Source of the DNA: Planctomycetota bacterium
GTDB lineage: Bacteria > Planctomycetota > UBA1135 > UBA2386
Direction of reading: 5' to 3'
Length of the DNA: 40,704 nt
Assembly: GCA_016235155.1 (NCBI GenBank)
Contig: JACRLW010000082.1
Coordinates: forward strand, 30,924 to 71,627
The position numbers and the translations under genes are program-made. The first letter of the stretch is position 1. Each line of letters opens with the position of its first letter. Below, one piece after another: positions 23,371-31,230 of this stretch. The notes beneath the pieces are model-generated. The model saw only the letters and a program-made list of their open reading frames with translations, was not told where the DNA came from and made no database searches.

Positions 23371-25074
23371 TCACCAATCTGCGACAGCGGCGGTCCGCGG
23401 CGCGAAGAAGCCGACCGCGAGCGCTCGCAAGCGCGTGACGACGTCGGCTCGATCGCCGGACCGATCGATCGCTTCCTGCGGATCCGCGGCGAGGTCGAAA
23501 AGCAGCTCGCGGCCGGTGTCGCGGTCGAAGATCGCCTTCCAGCGTCCGTCGCGCACGCCGACCAGCGAGGCGCCCCAGTCGGCGAAGAACAGCGCGGGAC
23601 GATCGCGGACCGCCAGCAACGAAGAACCCTCGTGTCCGTCGCAGGGCGGCAGTCCGCACAAGTCGAGGATCGTCGGCGCGAGGTCGACGTGACTCGCGAT
23701 CGCGTCGAGCGTGATGCCGGCGTCGGTGACCCCCGGCACGCGGATGATCAGCGGCACGCGCAGGTTCTCTTCGTACAGCGCGAAGGTGTGGCCGAAGTTG
23801 CCGTCGTGCTCGCCGAAGGCCTGACCGTGATCGCCGACGACGACCAGCAGCGTGCGTTCCAACCGACCGCGCGCGGCGAGACCGTCGCAGAGGCGGCGCA
23901 GCGATCGGTCCGCGTACCACAACGCGTTGCGGTAGCAGCCGAGCATCGTGTCGTAGGCGAAGGGGCCGCCAGGCGGACTGTCGTAGGGATGGTGACCGGC
24001 GATCGGTAGCCACGCGGCAAACGTCCTGCTCCCGCCCTGCGCATCGAGCCACGCGAGCAGGGCATCGACCGTCGCCTCCTCGTCGACTCCGAAGCTCGAC
24101 TCGCGCACCCCGCTGATGGTCGCGGCGTCCGCCTGGTGCTCGAAGCCGCTGCGAGCGAGCACGTCGCGCATGCCGAGGAAGCGGAAGCGGCCGGAGTGGA
24201 ACAGGCCGGTCGCGTAACCCTGTCCGCGCAACAGCGTGGCCAGACCCGGCACCGGGACGCGCGCGTAGTCCTCGGCACGGGTCGAGGGTGCGGGGTGCAG
24301 CGCGTGGAAGATCGCGATCTGGCCTTTGATGCTCTCGGGGTGGACGGCATACGCGTCGCGCACGAGCAGGCTCTTCGCCGCGAGTCCGCTGAGGAACGGC
24401 ATCGGGTCCTCGGCCGCGCCGTACGGGCGCAGGAAGCGCGCTGCGACCGACTCGAGCACGACCAACACGACGTCGCGCTCGCGCGCCGCGCCGCGCAACG
24501 CGAGCAGGCGCTCGTCGTCGACCGCCACGCCCGCCGGCCTCGCGACCGCCGCCTGCACCGGGCTCGGGGCGCGGAAGCTCCCCGCGAAGAAGAGCAGCGC
24601 GTTGCGGTGCGCGGGCAGGGCCGGCGCGGCGAGGAAGAACCACGACGCCGCGAGCGCGAGTCCCGCCCACGCCGCGCCGTGCGCGAGCCGACCTGTCGCG
24701 CGACGTGCGATCGCCGGCATCGCGATCGCGGCGACGAGCACCGCGGTCGCACCCGCGAACGCGACGGGTCCGGCGACGCGACCCACCGAGTCCCCCATCG
24801 CCGGATCGAGGCCGCCGAGCATCGCGCTGCTGGGTGGCGTGCCGATCGCCTGGACGAGTGCCGTCGCGATGGCCGCGTGCAGCGCGAGCGCGGCGAAGAC
24901 CACGCCGCGGACCACGCGCACGCGCACCGCGAGCGCGAGCGTCGCGAAGCACGCGGCGAGCAGGGCGTCACCGGCGATCGCCGCGAGCCACTCGCCCGCG
25001 GGCGGTGCGCCGACCGCGATCACGTTCGCCAGCTTCGCGACGGCGAGCACGCCGAACAGCGCGAGGCCGTTCAC
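23371..25074 (-). CDS. LtaS/EptA-like membrane sulfatase-superfamily phosphotransferase
   Basis: The GTG at 25074 overlaps the upstream stop as GTGA; the product is 567 aa. The first 150 residues hold about five membrane helices, then an extracytoplasmic alkaline-phosphatase-superfamily domain begins near residue 200: VVLVVLES (metal-ligand Glu 208), PESIKGQIAIF (candidate nucleophile Ser 248), GHHPYDSP, and VVVGDHGQAFGEHDGNFGHT (metal ligands Asp 415 and His 416). This fold and topology are shared by LtaS (glycerol-phosphate transfer) and EptA (phosphoethanolamine transfer). The nucleophile here would be Ser rather than the usual Thr. Being fourth in an operon with phosphatidylserine decarboxylase, it may use phosphatidylethanolamine as donor; that is inference. 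Simple sulfatase activity is less likely because no Cys/Ser-x-Pro-x-Arg motif is seen. Confidence 0.82.
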   Translation of the reverse strand: MNGLALFGVLAVAKLANVIAVGAPPAGEWLAAIAGDALLAACFATLALAVRVRVVRGVVFAALALHAAIATALVQAIGTPPSSAMLGGLDPAMGDSVGRVAGPVAFAGATAVLVAAIAMPAIARRATGRLAHGAAWAGLALAASWFFLAAPALPAHRNALLFFAGSFRAPSPVQAAVARPAGVAVDDERLLALRGAARERDVVLVVLESVAARFLRPYGAAEDPMPFLSGLAAKSLLVRDAYAVHPESIKGQIAIFHALHPAPSTRAEDYARVPVPGLATLLRGQGYATGLFHSGRFRFLGMRDVLARSGFEHQADAATISGVRESSFGVDEEATVDALLAWLDAQGGSRTFAAWLPIAGHHPYDSPPGGPFAYDTMLGCYRNALWYADRSLRRLCDGLAARGRLERTLLVVVGDHGQAFGEHDGNFGHTFALYEENLRVPLIIRVPGVTDAGITLDAIASHVDLAPTILDLCGLPPCDGHEGSSLLAVRDRPALFFADWGASLVGVRDGRWKAIFDRDTGRELLFDLAADPQEAIDRSGDRADVVTRLRALAVGFFAPRTAAVADW

Positions 25075-25862
25075 CGCTGCTTCTGCGCCGCCTTGCCCGC
25101 GACGAAGCTCGCCGACGCGATCGGCGTGCGCTCGAGCTTGGGATGCACCGTGTGCACGCTCCAACGCACCGATTGGCCGGCGGTCAGCGCGAGCGAGACC
25201 GTCCACTTCGTCGTCTCGCCGTCACCCGGCGCGAGCAACGGACTCGCGAAGCTCTCCCCGTCGTACTCGACGACCACCACATAGCGCGTCTCGGCGTCCT
25301 GGCCCGGCGCGTTGCCGAACGCGAACTCGACCGGCAAGCCGTTGCGCGGCGCGCGCTCGGGCGCCGCCGGTCCCTGACCGAGCGGGCCGAGCGGGCGCGC
25401 GAGCATCCGCAGCGACTGCGCCGCCCCCCAGTTCGCGCCCTGCACCTTGCGCAGTTCCCAACCCGCCGCCATCACGCCGAGCTTCGGTTCCGCGGCGGCG
25501 TCGCAGCACACGCTCACGTCGCGCTGCTCGTAGCGCGAAGAGAACGCGACGATCTGGCCGGTGCCCGCCACCGTGACGAGGTCGCGCCAGATCGTGATGC
25601 ACTCGTCGCGCGAACCGTCCGGTGCGCCGAGCACCATCCGCCCCCAGCGCGGGGCGCGGTAGTAGTCCCCGGAACCGCCGTCGGCGATCGCGAACGCACC
25701 GTGCAGTTCGACGCGCTCCGGCTTCTGGTCGTCGGGCAGCAGGACGACGCGATCGAGCCGGGCGTAGATGCCCGACGGGTCGCTGGCGGGGTTCTTGGAA
25801 TCGGGACGCTCGGGCGAAGTGAACAGGCCGAGCGCGATGGTCACGAGGGCGATGGTCTTCAT
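25071..25862 (-). CDS. secreted protein of unknown function in the lipid operon
   Basis: I chose ATG 25862 because a signal peptide follows immediately (KTIALVTIALGLFTSP); an in-frame ATG at 25925 would start inside the decarboxylase gene. The 263-aa product has conserved-looking blocks GIYARLDRVVLLPDDQ, VELHGAFAIAD, ECITIWRDLVTVAGTGQIVA, an unusual CCDAAAEP, and a C-terminal Ig/CARDB-like strand set (YVVVVEYDGESFASPLL, VSLALTAGQSVRWSVHTVHP). I know similar unnamed secreted proteins from Planctomycetota, but no function. It lies 4 nt after psd and overlaps the phosphotransferase start, so it probably works in or near the membrane with those enzymes. Confidence 0.72.
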   Translation of the reverse strand: MKTIALVTIALGLFTSPERPDSKNPASDPSGIYARLDRVVLLPDDQKPERVELHGAFAIADGGSGDYYRAPRWGRMVLGAPDGSRDECITIWRDLVTVAGTGQIVAFSSRYEQRDVSVCCDAAAEPKLGVMAAGWELRKVQGANWGAAQSLRMLARPLGPLGQGPAAPERAPRNGLPVEFAFGNAPGQDAETRYVVVVEYDGESFASPLLAPGDGETTKWTVSLALTAGQSVRWSVHTVHPKLERTPIASASFVAGKAAQKQR

Positions 25863-25866
25863 GCTG

Positions 25867-26625
25867 TCACGGGCACTGGGTTCGAGGATCCGAGGTCGAG
25901 GATCCGACGGCGGAGGACGTCGCAATGGATCCGGAGTTAGCGAGTGGCTCGATCATGGCGAGCGGACTGGCGCCGGCCCGCACACGGTCACCGCGCCGGA
26001 CGAGGACTTCGCGGACGACGTCGAGCGCGAGGTAGAGCTCGACGCGGGAGCCGAAACGGATCAGGCCGAAGCGTGCACCGCGCACGATCCGATCGCCCGG
26101 TCCCAGCACGTTGACGATGCCGCGCGCGACCGGCCCGGCGATCTGGCGCACGGCGGCGAACGCGGGAGCCGTCGCGGCGCGGGCGAAGGTCGTCAGGTGC
26201 TGCTCGTTGCCGTCCAGTTCGCCGACCCTGTGCGTCGCGACGCGACGACCGGCGCGCGCGGCGCTGGACACGACCGTCGCGTCGCACGGGGCGCGCTGCA
26301 CGTGGACGGAGAACAACGAGAGGTAGATGCCGATGCGCAGCACCCGCCCTTCGACGAACGGGCACGCCTCGATCTCGGCGAGATCGTCCACACGACCGTC
26401 GGCCGGCGAGACCACGGCGTCGGCGTGCTCGGACACGACACGCTCGGGGTCGCGGAAGAACCATGCGACGAAGATCGGAAGCGCCAACCATGTCGGCGCG
26501 AGCGCGGGCCACGCGAGCGCGGTCACGGCGGCGCCGAGTCCCGCCCAGACGAGCGACCAGCCGATCTGCGCGAAGCCCGCGCGCGCGAGCCCGAGCGGAC
26601 CGCGGAACGGTGACCGCGCGCTCAT
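25867..26625 (-). CDS. psd: phosphatidylserine decarboxylase
   Basis: The ATG at 26625 overlaps the desaturase stop (ATGA); the product is 252 aa, near the size of the short (family 2) enzymes. It has two N-terminal membrane helices (about 20-55), then FRDPERVV, SPADGRVDD (about 73-81), RIGIYLSLFSVHVQRAPCD (about 97-115), GELDGNEQH, and the self-cleavage site RFGSRVELYL. Cleavage between Gly 192 and Ser 193 makes the pyruvoyl group that decarboxylates phosphatidylserine to phosphatidylethanolamine at the inner membrane. The usual partner phosphatidylserine synthase is not in the window. The C-terminal tail after about residue 230 is Ser/Thr-rich and longer than normal. Operon partners are a desaturase fusion and an EptA/LtaS-like transferase. 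Confidence 0.93.
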   Translation of the reverse strand: MSARSPFRGPLGLARAGFAQIGWSLVWAGLGAAVTALAWPALAPTWLALPIFVAWFFRDPERVVSEHADAVVSPADGRVDDLAEIEACPFVEGRVLRIGIYLSLFSVHVQRAPCDATVVSSAARAGRRVATHRVGELDGNEQHLTTFARAATAPAFAAVRQIAGPVARGIVNVLGPGDRIVRGARFGLIRFGSRVELYLALDVVREVLVRRGDRVRAGASPLAMIEPLANSGSIATSSAVGSSTSDPRTQCP

Positions 26626-27752
26626 CCCGCGACCCGCACGGCGGCAGCGTCGCGCTCGATCAGGTTGATGCGCTTGGCGAGCCAGACGGCGACGACGGCG
26701 GTCGTGCCGCGCGGTCGCCACAACCAATCGTGCACGAGGACATGGCGCGCCGCGGGCGACGCATAGCACGCCGCACGCGCGCCCCGCAACGCGAGCGGCA
26801 GGACGACGAGGTCGGCGTCGATGCGCGAACCGGGCGCGAAGGGAGCGGCGACGACGCGCACGCCGTCCGGGATCAGCGGGCGCGCACGTTCGACGTGCGA
26901 CGCATCGGCATCCTGGATCGTGATCTGCGCGTCGGGCAGCAGTTCGCGCAACAGGATCGCGGTGCGGGGGAACAGTCCGCCGCCGACGACGACGGCCGTG
27001 CGCACGTCGCGACAGCGCTCGAGGAGCGAGCGCAGCGGCGCGCGATGCACGGCGAGCACGCGGCGTTGCAACCAGGGCACCGCGAGCACCACGCGCTCGA
27101 GGGCGTCGAGCAGGCGCGGCGCGCCGCCGTCGAGCCACCGCAGCACCGGCGGCCACGCGCTGTTGCGCGCTCCGGCGATGCGATGCGCCGGCAACTCCTC
27201 GAACCGCCGCCCGGGCGCCGCGTGGTGCTCGACGTGGTAGCCGTCGTTCAGGAACAGGAGATTCCACCAGCGCGCGTAGCAGCTCGTCGTCCCACCCGCG
27301 TGCTCGTAATGCCCCTGCAACCAGCACAGACCGTGGCCGATGACGAGGCCGGGAAGGTATGCGGCGAGGAAGAAGGCCGGCGCCGCGACCGCGAGCACCG
27401 CCCACAGCGACGCCACCGCGATCGCCTCCACCGTCAATCCGCGCTCCGTGGCGAACACCCATCGTCGTTCCGCGTGGTGCGCAAGGTGTCGTTGTCGCCA
27501 GATCCGTTGCGGCACTCCGAGCAGGAGGCTGAGCAGGAGCGAATACAGGTCGTCCGCAAGCCGTGCACGGAAGACGGATCGATGCACGAAGCGATGCGAG
27601 ATCGTGTTCGCATTCCACCACATCCCGAACGCCACGACGGCGAGGCTCGGCCAGACCGCGAACACCGCGACGTGCCCGAGCGCCAGCGCGACGCTCACGC
27701 GGTCGCGCGGGTCGCGGAGCCGGATTGCGGTCGGCACGAGCGAAGCGGCCAT
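26622..27752 (-). CDS. fatty acid desaturase fused to a Rossmann/SAM-like domain
   Basis: The 376-aa protein joins two parts. Residues 1-200 are a membrane desaturase: helices at about 22-47 and 108-142, and His boxes SHRFVH (52-57), HLAHH (89-93), HYEH (148-151) and HVEHH (173-177), which bind the di-iron centre that inserts a double bond in acyl chains. Residues about 245-365 form a Rossmann-like domain: TAVVVGGGLFPRTAILLREL, LPDAQITIQDADASHVERAR. The GxG-like loop and the acidic end of the second strand resemble SAM- or nucleotide-binding folds (for example nicotianamine-synthase- or methyltransferase-like). Desaturase alone is known; this fusion I do not recognise. It heads the operon; a TAACAT element lies 30 nt before its ATG. 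Confidence 0.84.
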   Translation of the reverse strand: MAASLVPTAIRLRDPRDRVSVALALGHVAVFAVWPSLAVVAFGMWWNANTISHRFVHRSVFRARLADDLYSLLLSLLLGVPQRIWRQRHLAHHAERRWVFATERGLTVEAIAVASLWAVLAVAAPAFFLAAYLPGLVIGHGLCWLQGHYEHAGGTTSCYARWWNLLFLNDGYHVEHHAAPGRRFEELPAHRIAGARNSAWPPVLRWLDGGAPRLLDALERVVLAVPWLQRRVLAVHRAPLRSLLERCRDVRTAVVVGGGLFPRTAILLRELLPDAQITIQDADASHVERARPLIPDGVRVVAAPFAPGSRIDADLVVLPLALRGARAACYASPAARHVLVHDWLWRPRGTTAVVAVWLAKRINLIERDAAAVRVAG

Positions 27753-27782
27753 GGGTCTCGCGAAGACGCGAAGTGCGGCGGG

Positions 27783-27788
27783 ATGTTA
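27783..27788 (-). promoter_or_regulatory. -10-like element TAACAT for the desaturase/psd operon
   Basis: On the minus strand GGCTAACATCCCGCCGCAC lies about 30 nt before the ATG at 27752. The CCCGCCGC that follows matches the downstream part of the other elements, which raises it above a chance TAnnnT. Confidence 0.42.
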
Positions 27789-27843
27789 GCCGCTTGATGG
27801 GGTTGGCCCGGCTCGTCGCACGCGCTTTGCTTGGCTTGGTCCC

Positions 27844-28437
27844 ATGCGCCTCCCCACACTCCTCGCGTTCCTCCTCGTCTCCTGCCTGCCGCTCGCGGCC
27901 CAGGGCACCTTCCTCATCGGTCGCCTCGAACACGACGGCACCGACTTCCGCATCGCCTGCACGCGCGTCGTGCTGCGCGGGATGACTCCCGAACTCCAGG
28001 CTCGCCTCGGCGAAGTCGTCGAGATCGACGGCAACACGCTCGCGCCGTGGCCCGCGCCGGTCGTCGAGGTCGTCGCGGTGCGTCGCTCCACGTCGGAGTT
28101 CCAGCTCGGCGGCGACGCGCGCATCGGCCGCGCATTGCGCTTCCGGGTCTCTTCGCCCACGGCGGACACCTACTACTTCCTCCTCCACGTGGAGGACGCG
28201 TTCACACCGCTCGACGCGATCCTGCCGGGCTTCCTGCACGGCACGTTCTGGCTCGAACTCCAGAACGTGCTCGTTGTGTCGAGCGGGGCCTTCCGCGGCC
28301 AATGGGAGGTCGAGAAGGCGATCCCGAACGAACCGGCATTCGTCGGACTCACGGTCTTCGCCCAGGCCGCGGTCGGCAGTCCGGGCGCGGCGCTGCTCTA
28401 CCTCAACTCCGAATGCGCGACGCTCCGCGCCCCGTGA
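27844..28437 (+). CDS. secreted protein of unknown function
   Basis: The 197-aa product has a signal peptide (RLPTLLAFLLVSCLPLAAQ, cleaved after LAA-Q). The mature part begins GTFLIGRLEHDGTDFRIACT and is beta-rich, with a long central hydrophobic-aromatic stretch (ADTYYFLLHVEDAFTPLDAI, LHGTFWLELQNVLVV) and a C-terminal strand FVGLTVFAQAAVGSPGAALL that ends in SECATLRAP. The last segment resembles the C-terminal surface-protein domain of the convergent choice-of-anchor-B-like neighbour (VPNSAALAGFTLFVQAV). I infer a secreted protein of a lineage-specific kind; no function can be given. It is alone on its strand, 27 nt from its convergent neighbour. Confidence 0.72.
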   Translation: MRLPTLLAFLLVSCLPLAAQGTFLIGRLEHDGTDFRIACTRVVLRGMTPELQARLGEVVEIDGNTLAPWPAPVVEVVAVRRSTSEFQLGGDARIGRALRFRVSSPTADTYYFLLHVEDAFTPLDAILPGFLHGTFWLELQNVLVVSSGAFRGQWEVEKAIPNEPAFVGLTVFAQAAVGSPGAALLYLNSECATLRAP

Positions 28438-28464
28438 CGTCCACGCGCGCGGCGAGCAAGTCCG

Positions 28465-29949
28465 TCACGGGCAGACCGTGAAGCGCATGCCGCGCGTCGC
28501 CGCGAGACCCTGCGGCCCACCGGCATCGAAGGTGACCGCCTGCACGAAGAGCGTGAAGCCCGCGAGCGCCGCCGAGTTCGGCACGCCCAGCGGCAGGACC
28601 GCACGGCCGGCGCCGGCTACTCCCGCGGTGCCGTTCGCCGTCACCGAGATCGCGATCGGCGGCACCGAGAGGTCGACGAGCACGTCGATGCCCGAGAACG
28701 GCGTGTTGCCCGCGGCGAACGCCAGCAGGAACGCGGTCTGTGCTCCGCCGACCGTGTGCTCCGCGACGAGCTGGTGTCCCGCATTGCCGACCTTCGCGAC
28801 GCCGCCGTCGAAATCGATCCGCGGCGCGACGCCGCCCGTGCCGGCCGTCGCATTGCCGTAGTGCCACGGCACGCCGCAGGTCGGCTCGACGATCCAGAAG
28901 CCGCTCTGCATGTCCGACAGGTAGACGACCCCCGACGGCTGGAACGGATAGCAGCCCCAGTCGCCGACGTAGTTGTTGCCGGAGAACGCCGAGGTGTCGT
29001 ACTGCCCGATCATCGCGGGCGCCGACGGATTGCTCATGTCGATCGTGAAGAGGCCGTCGGCGTAGCAGGCGAGGTGCGCGATGCTCCCGGTGACGAACAC
29101 GTTGTGGACGGTCGCACCGGTCGGGCTGCACCAGCGCACGAGTTGGATCGGCGCCGCCTTGTTGGTGATGTCGTAGACGGTGAAGCAGTCGCCGCGCTGC
29201 TCCTCGGTCACGATCGCCCAGGTCTCGTCGGCGTCGACCGCGACGTTGTGCGGGAACGCGCTCGGCGTCGGCGTGCGGCTCACCGTGACGAGGTTTGCGG
29301 GATTGGTCGCGTCGACGATGCCGAAGCTGCCGTCAAACATCTGCGCGAGGTAGCAGTAGCGACCGTTCGGCAGGCAGTCGTGGACGTAGGGATTGCTGCG
29401 CACGCCGATCTGCGGCGGGCTGATCGGGTTCGCCGCGAGGTCGTAGAGCACGACGCCGCGCCCGGCGCCGCCGCTCGCCCAGAGGATTCGCCGATTGCAG
29501 TCGATGCTGACCGTGTGCGCCGTGTTCCCGAACGTGCCGAGCAGTTGCGGTGAGGCTGGGTTCGCCAGGCTCACGACCTGGAATGCGCCGTGCTCCGACG
29601 CGATGTAGACGTAGATGCCGCAGCTCTGCACCTCGCGCCAGAAGTAGCCGGCGCCGCCGGTCGGCCCGGGGATGAAGGCGACCTCGACGGGGCTGCTGGG
29701 ATTGGTGCAGTCGTAGAACAGTGTGCCGGTGCGCGCGGGGACGATCGCGATCTCACGGCCGTTGACCACCGTTCCCCAGATGCCCGCGTAGTTGTTGGAC
29801 GACGCCGTCCCCCCGGGGAACCGATCGACGTGCGCGAGCAGGCGGACGTTCGTGCCCTGCGCGCGCACCGCGTTCGGCGCAAGGTGGAGCGAGGCCGCGA
29901 TCACGACGAGGACGGGAACGGCCGATGTGAGAGAACGGAACTGGACCAT
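28465..29949 (-). CDS. secreted choice-of-anchor-B-like repeat protein
   Basis: I start at the ATG at 29949 because a signal peptide follows at once (RSLTSAVPVLVVIAASLHLA, cleaved near VRA-Q). The 494-aa product has LVIVD-like beta-propeller/LVIVD repeats: NNYAGIWGTVVNGREIAIVP, FQVVSLANPASPQLLGTF, YDLAANPISPPQ, FGIVDATNPANLVTVSRTPT, FTVYDITNKAAPIQLVRWCS, FTIDMSNPSAPAMIGQYD. This is the pattern of choice-of-anchor B proteins: secreted propellers with an anchor domain. Residues from about 385 on are a Gly/Ala-rich beta domain ending RFTVCP, as in other surface proteins of this lineage. I infer a surface or exported protein; ligand and function are unknown. Cys residues along the repeats may form disulfides. 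Confidence 0.85.
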   Translation of the reverse strand: MVQFRSLTSAVPVLVVIAASLHLAPNAVRAQGTNVRLLAHVDRFPGGTASSNNYAGIWGTVVNGREIAIVPARTGTLFYDCTNPSSPVEVAFIPGPTGGAGYFWREVQSCGIYVYIASEHGAFQVVSLANPASPQLLGTFGNTAHTVSIDCNRRILWASGGAGRGVVLYDLAANPISPPQIGVRSNPYVHDCLPNGRYCYLAQMFDGSFGIVDATNPANLVTVSRTPTPSAFPHNVAVDADETWAIVTEEQRGDCFTVYDITNKAAPIQLVRWCSPTGATVHNVFVTGSIAHLACYADGLFTIDMSNPSAPAMIGQYDTSAFSGNNYVGDWGCYPFQPSGVVYLSDMQSGFWIVEPTCGVPWHYGNATAGTGGVAPRIDFDGGVAKVGNAGHQLVAEHTVGGAQTAFLLAFAAGNTPFSGIDVLVDLSVPPIAISVTANGTAGVAGAGRAVLPLGVPNSAALAGFTLFVQAVTFDAGGPQGLAATRGMRFTVCP

Positions 29950-30015
29950 GACGGCGGAGAGCGAGGGGGAGCGGGGCACGCGGGGAGCGCGCGCAGTCTG
30001 GGCGTGAGTCGTGAA

Positions 30016-30031
30016 CCCGGCAAGTGCCGGG
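30016..30031. repeat. perfect 6-bp hairpin CCCGGC-AAGT-GCCGGG in a divergent gap
   Basis: The stem lies in the 162-nt divergent region between the choice-of-anchor-B-like and RMD1-like genes. No T-run follows on either side, so it is not an intrinsic terminator. It could be an operator or a chance stem in GC-rich DNA. G-runs lie nearby at about 29967-29990. Confidence 0.3.
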
Positions 30032-30111
30032 ATTCGCGCAGCGACCGCGGCGCAGCACGCTGCAGTGATCGAAGCTTGCGACCCGGAGGTGAAGACGTTC
30101 CGCTCTCGCGC

Positions 30112-31212
30112 ATGATGAACGGGCGCGGCCATTGCAGCGTCTTCTTCGCCTACGACGTCGGGCAGGCCATCGATCTCGATGCCGCCGAGCGCGTGGTGAA
30201 GGTCGCGACCGCACGGGAACTCCTGCGCCACCGGCGCCGCAACCCGCCGTGGTTCCAGTACCGCCCGCCGCCGCTCCGCCTCACCCTTTCGGCCCGTCCG
30301 ATCGAGGGCCTCACGTTCCGCAGCGAGCCCAGCGTCGACGTCGTGCTCTACGACTTCGGCGCCGTCTCGCTCGAGTTCACGATTCCGCTCGCGGGCAAGC
30401 TCGACGAACTCCTGCCGCTGAGCGTCGAGCTCGACGAAAACGTCCGCCTCGAACAGGAGGCGCGGCTGCACGTCCAGGAGGTCCTCGACGTCATCGGCCT
30501 CGCCGTGCACCGGCCGCACTTCGGGGACACCACCGAGTCGTACGTCGCGATGGTCGTGACGGAACTCACCGGCGGACCGGGCATCGACCGCCTCGTCGTG
30601 GAGCACGGGCCGCTGCTCGCGGGGATCCTGCGCGCCGAGCGCGCGCCGCTCTCGCGCCAGGAGGTCGACGATGCACTGGCCTGCGCGGTCTCGTTCGGCC
30701 TCGATGACCTCGCCCTGATCGACTGGAACGGCGCGCTCCTCTTCGATCCCGATCCTTCCGACACGCTCTCACTGCTCGAGTTCGCCAACGTGCAGCTCCT
30801 CGAGATGCGGCATCTCGACAACACGCTCGACGACTCGCTCGAGCGCGCGTGGCGGATCCTCTCGCGACGCCGCCAGATGCGCTTCCATCCATTCGGGACG
30901 AGCGACGCCGACGTGCGCCAGGTCGCGCTGCTGCAAGCCGACACCGCGATCCTGTTCGAGAGCGTGACCAATGCGCTGAAGCTGCTCGGCGACGCCTTCC
31001 TCGCCCGCTTCTACGAGGCGGTCGCCCAGCGCTTCCACCTCGCCGAGTGGCACCGCAGCGTCACGCGCAAGCTGCAGGTGTTGGAGGACGTCTACGGCAA
31101 GCTCGCCGACCGCAACGCGAGCCTCCGGATGGAGGTGCTCGAGTGGATCATCATCGTGCTGATCGCCGTCTCGATCGTGCTGCCGTTCGTCGTCGCGGCG
31201 CCGAAGAGCTGA
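30112..31212 (+). CDS. RMD1/YagE (DUF155)-like membrane-anchored protein
   Basis: The start is one of two adjacent ATGs (30112 or 30115); the product is about 366 aa. The sequence fits RMD1-like proteins mainly at the end: a helical stretch (LQVLEDVYGKLADRNASLRM) runs into a C-terminal membrane anchor (EWIIIVLIAVSIVLPFVV), just as in DUF155 proteins. The front has VVLYDFGAVSLEFTIP, an echo of the YGAVVFF-like strand, and SLLEFANVQLLEMRHLDNTL. In eukaryotes the family sits in the mitochondrial inner membrane, with a role in translation; bacterial members are mostly uncharacterised. I place it at the inner membrane. Similarity is clear for the anchor and weaker for the front, so I hold the family name with moderate certainty. 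Confidence 0.68.
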   Translation: MMNGRGHCSVFFAYDVGQAIDLDAAERVVKVATARELLRHRRRNPPWFQYRPPPLRLTLSARPIEGLTFRSEPSVDVVLYDFGAVSLEFTIPLAGKLDELLPLSVELDENVRLEQEARLHVQEVLDVIGLAVHRPHFGDTTESYVAMVVTELTGGPGIDRLVVEHGPLLAGILRAERAPLSRQEVDDALACAVSFGLDDLALIDWNGALLFDPDPSDTLSLLEFANVQLLEMRHLDNTLDDSLERAWRILSRRRQMRFHPFGTSDADVRQVALLQADTAILFESVTNALKLLGDAFLARFYEAVAQRFHLAEWHRSVTRKLQVLEDVYGKLADRNASLRMEVLEWIIIVLIAVSIVLPFVVAAPKS

Positions 31213-31230
31213 TCGACGGCGCTGCCCGGC

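Noticed and set aside
28469-28483. CACGG-GCAGA-CCGTG stem at the end of the choice-of-anchor-B-like gene as a terminator
   Set aside because: Only 5 bp, inside the coding end, and no T-run; a chance stem is more likely.
29960-30003. G-runs as a G-quadruplex in the divergent gap
   Set aside because: Only three close runs of four or more G; the fourth is distant, so support is weak.
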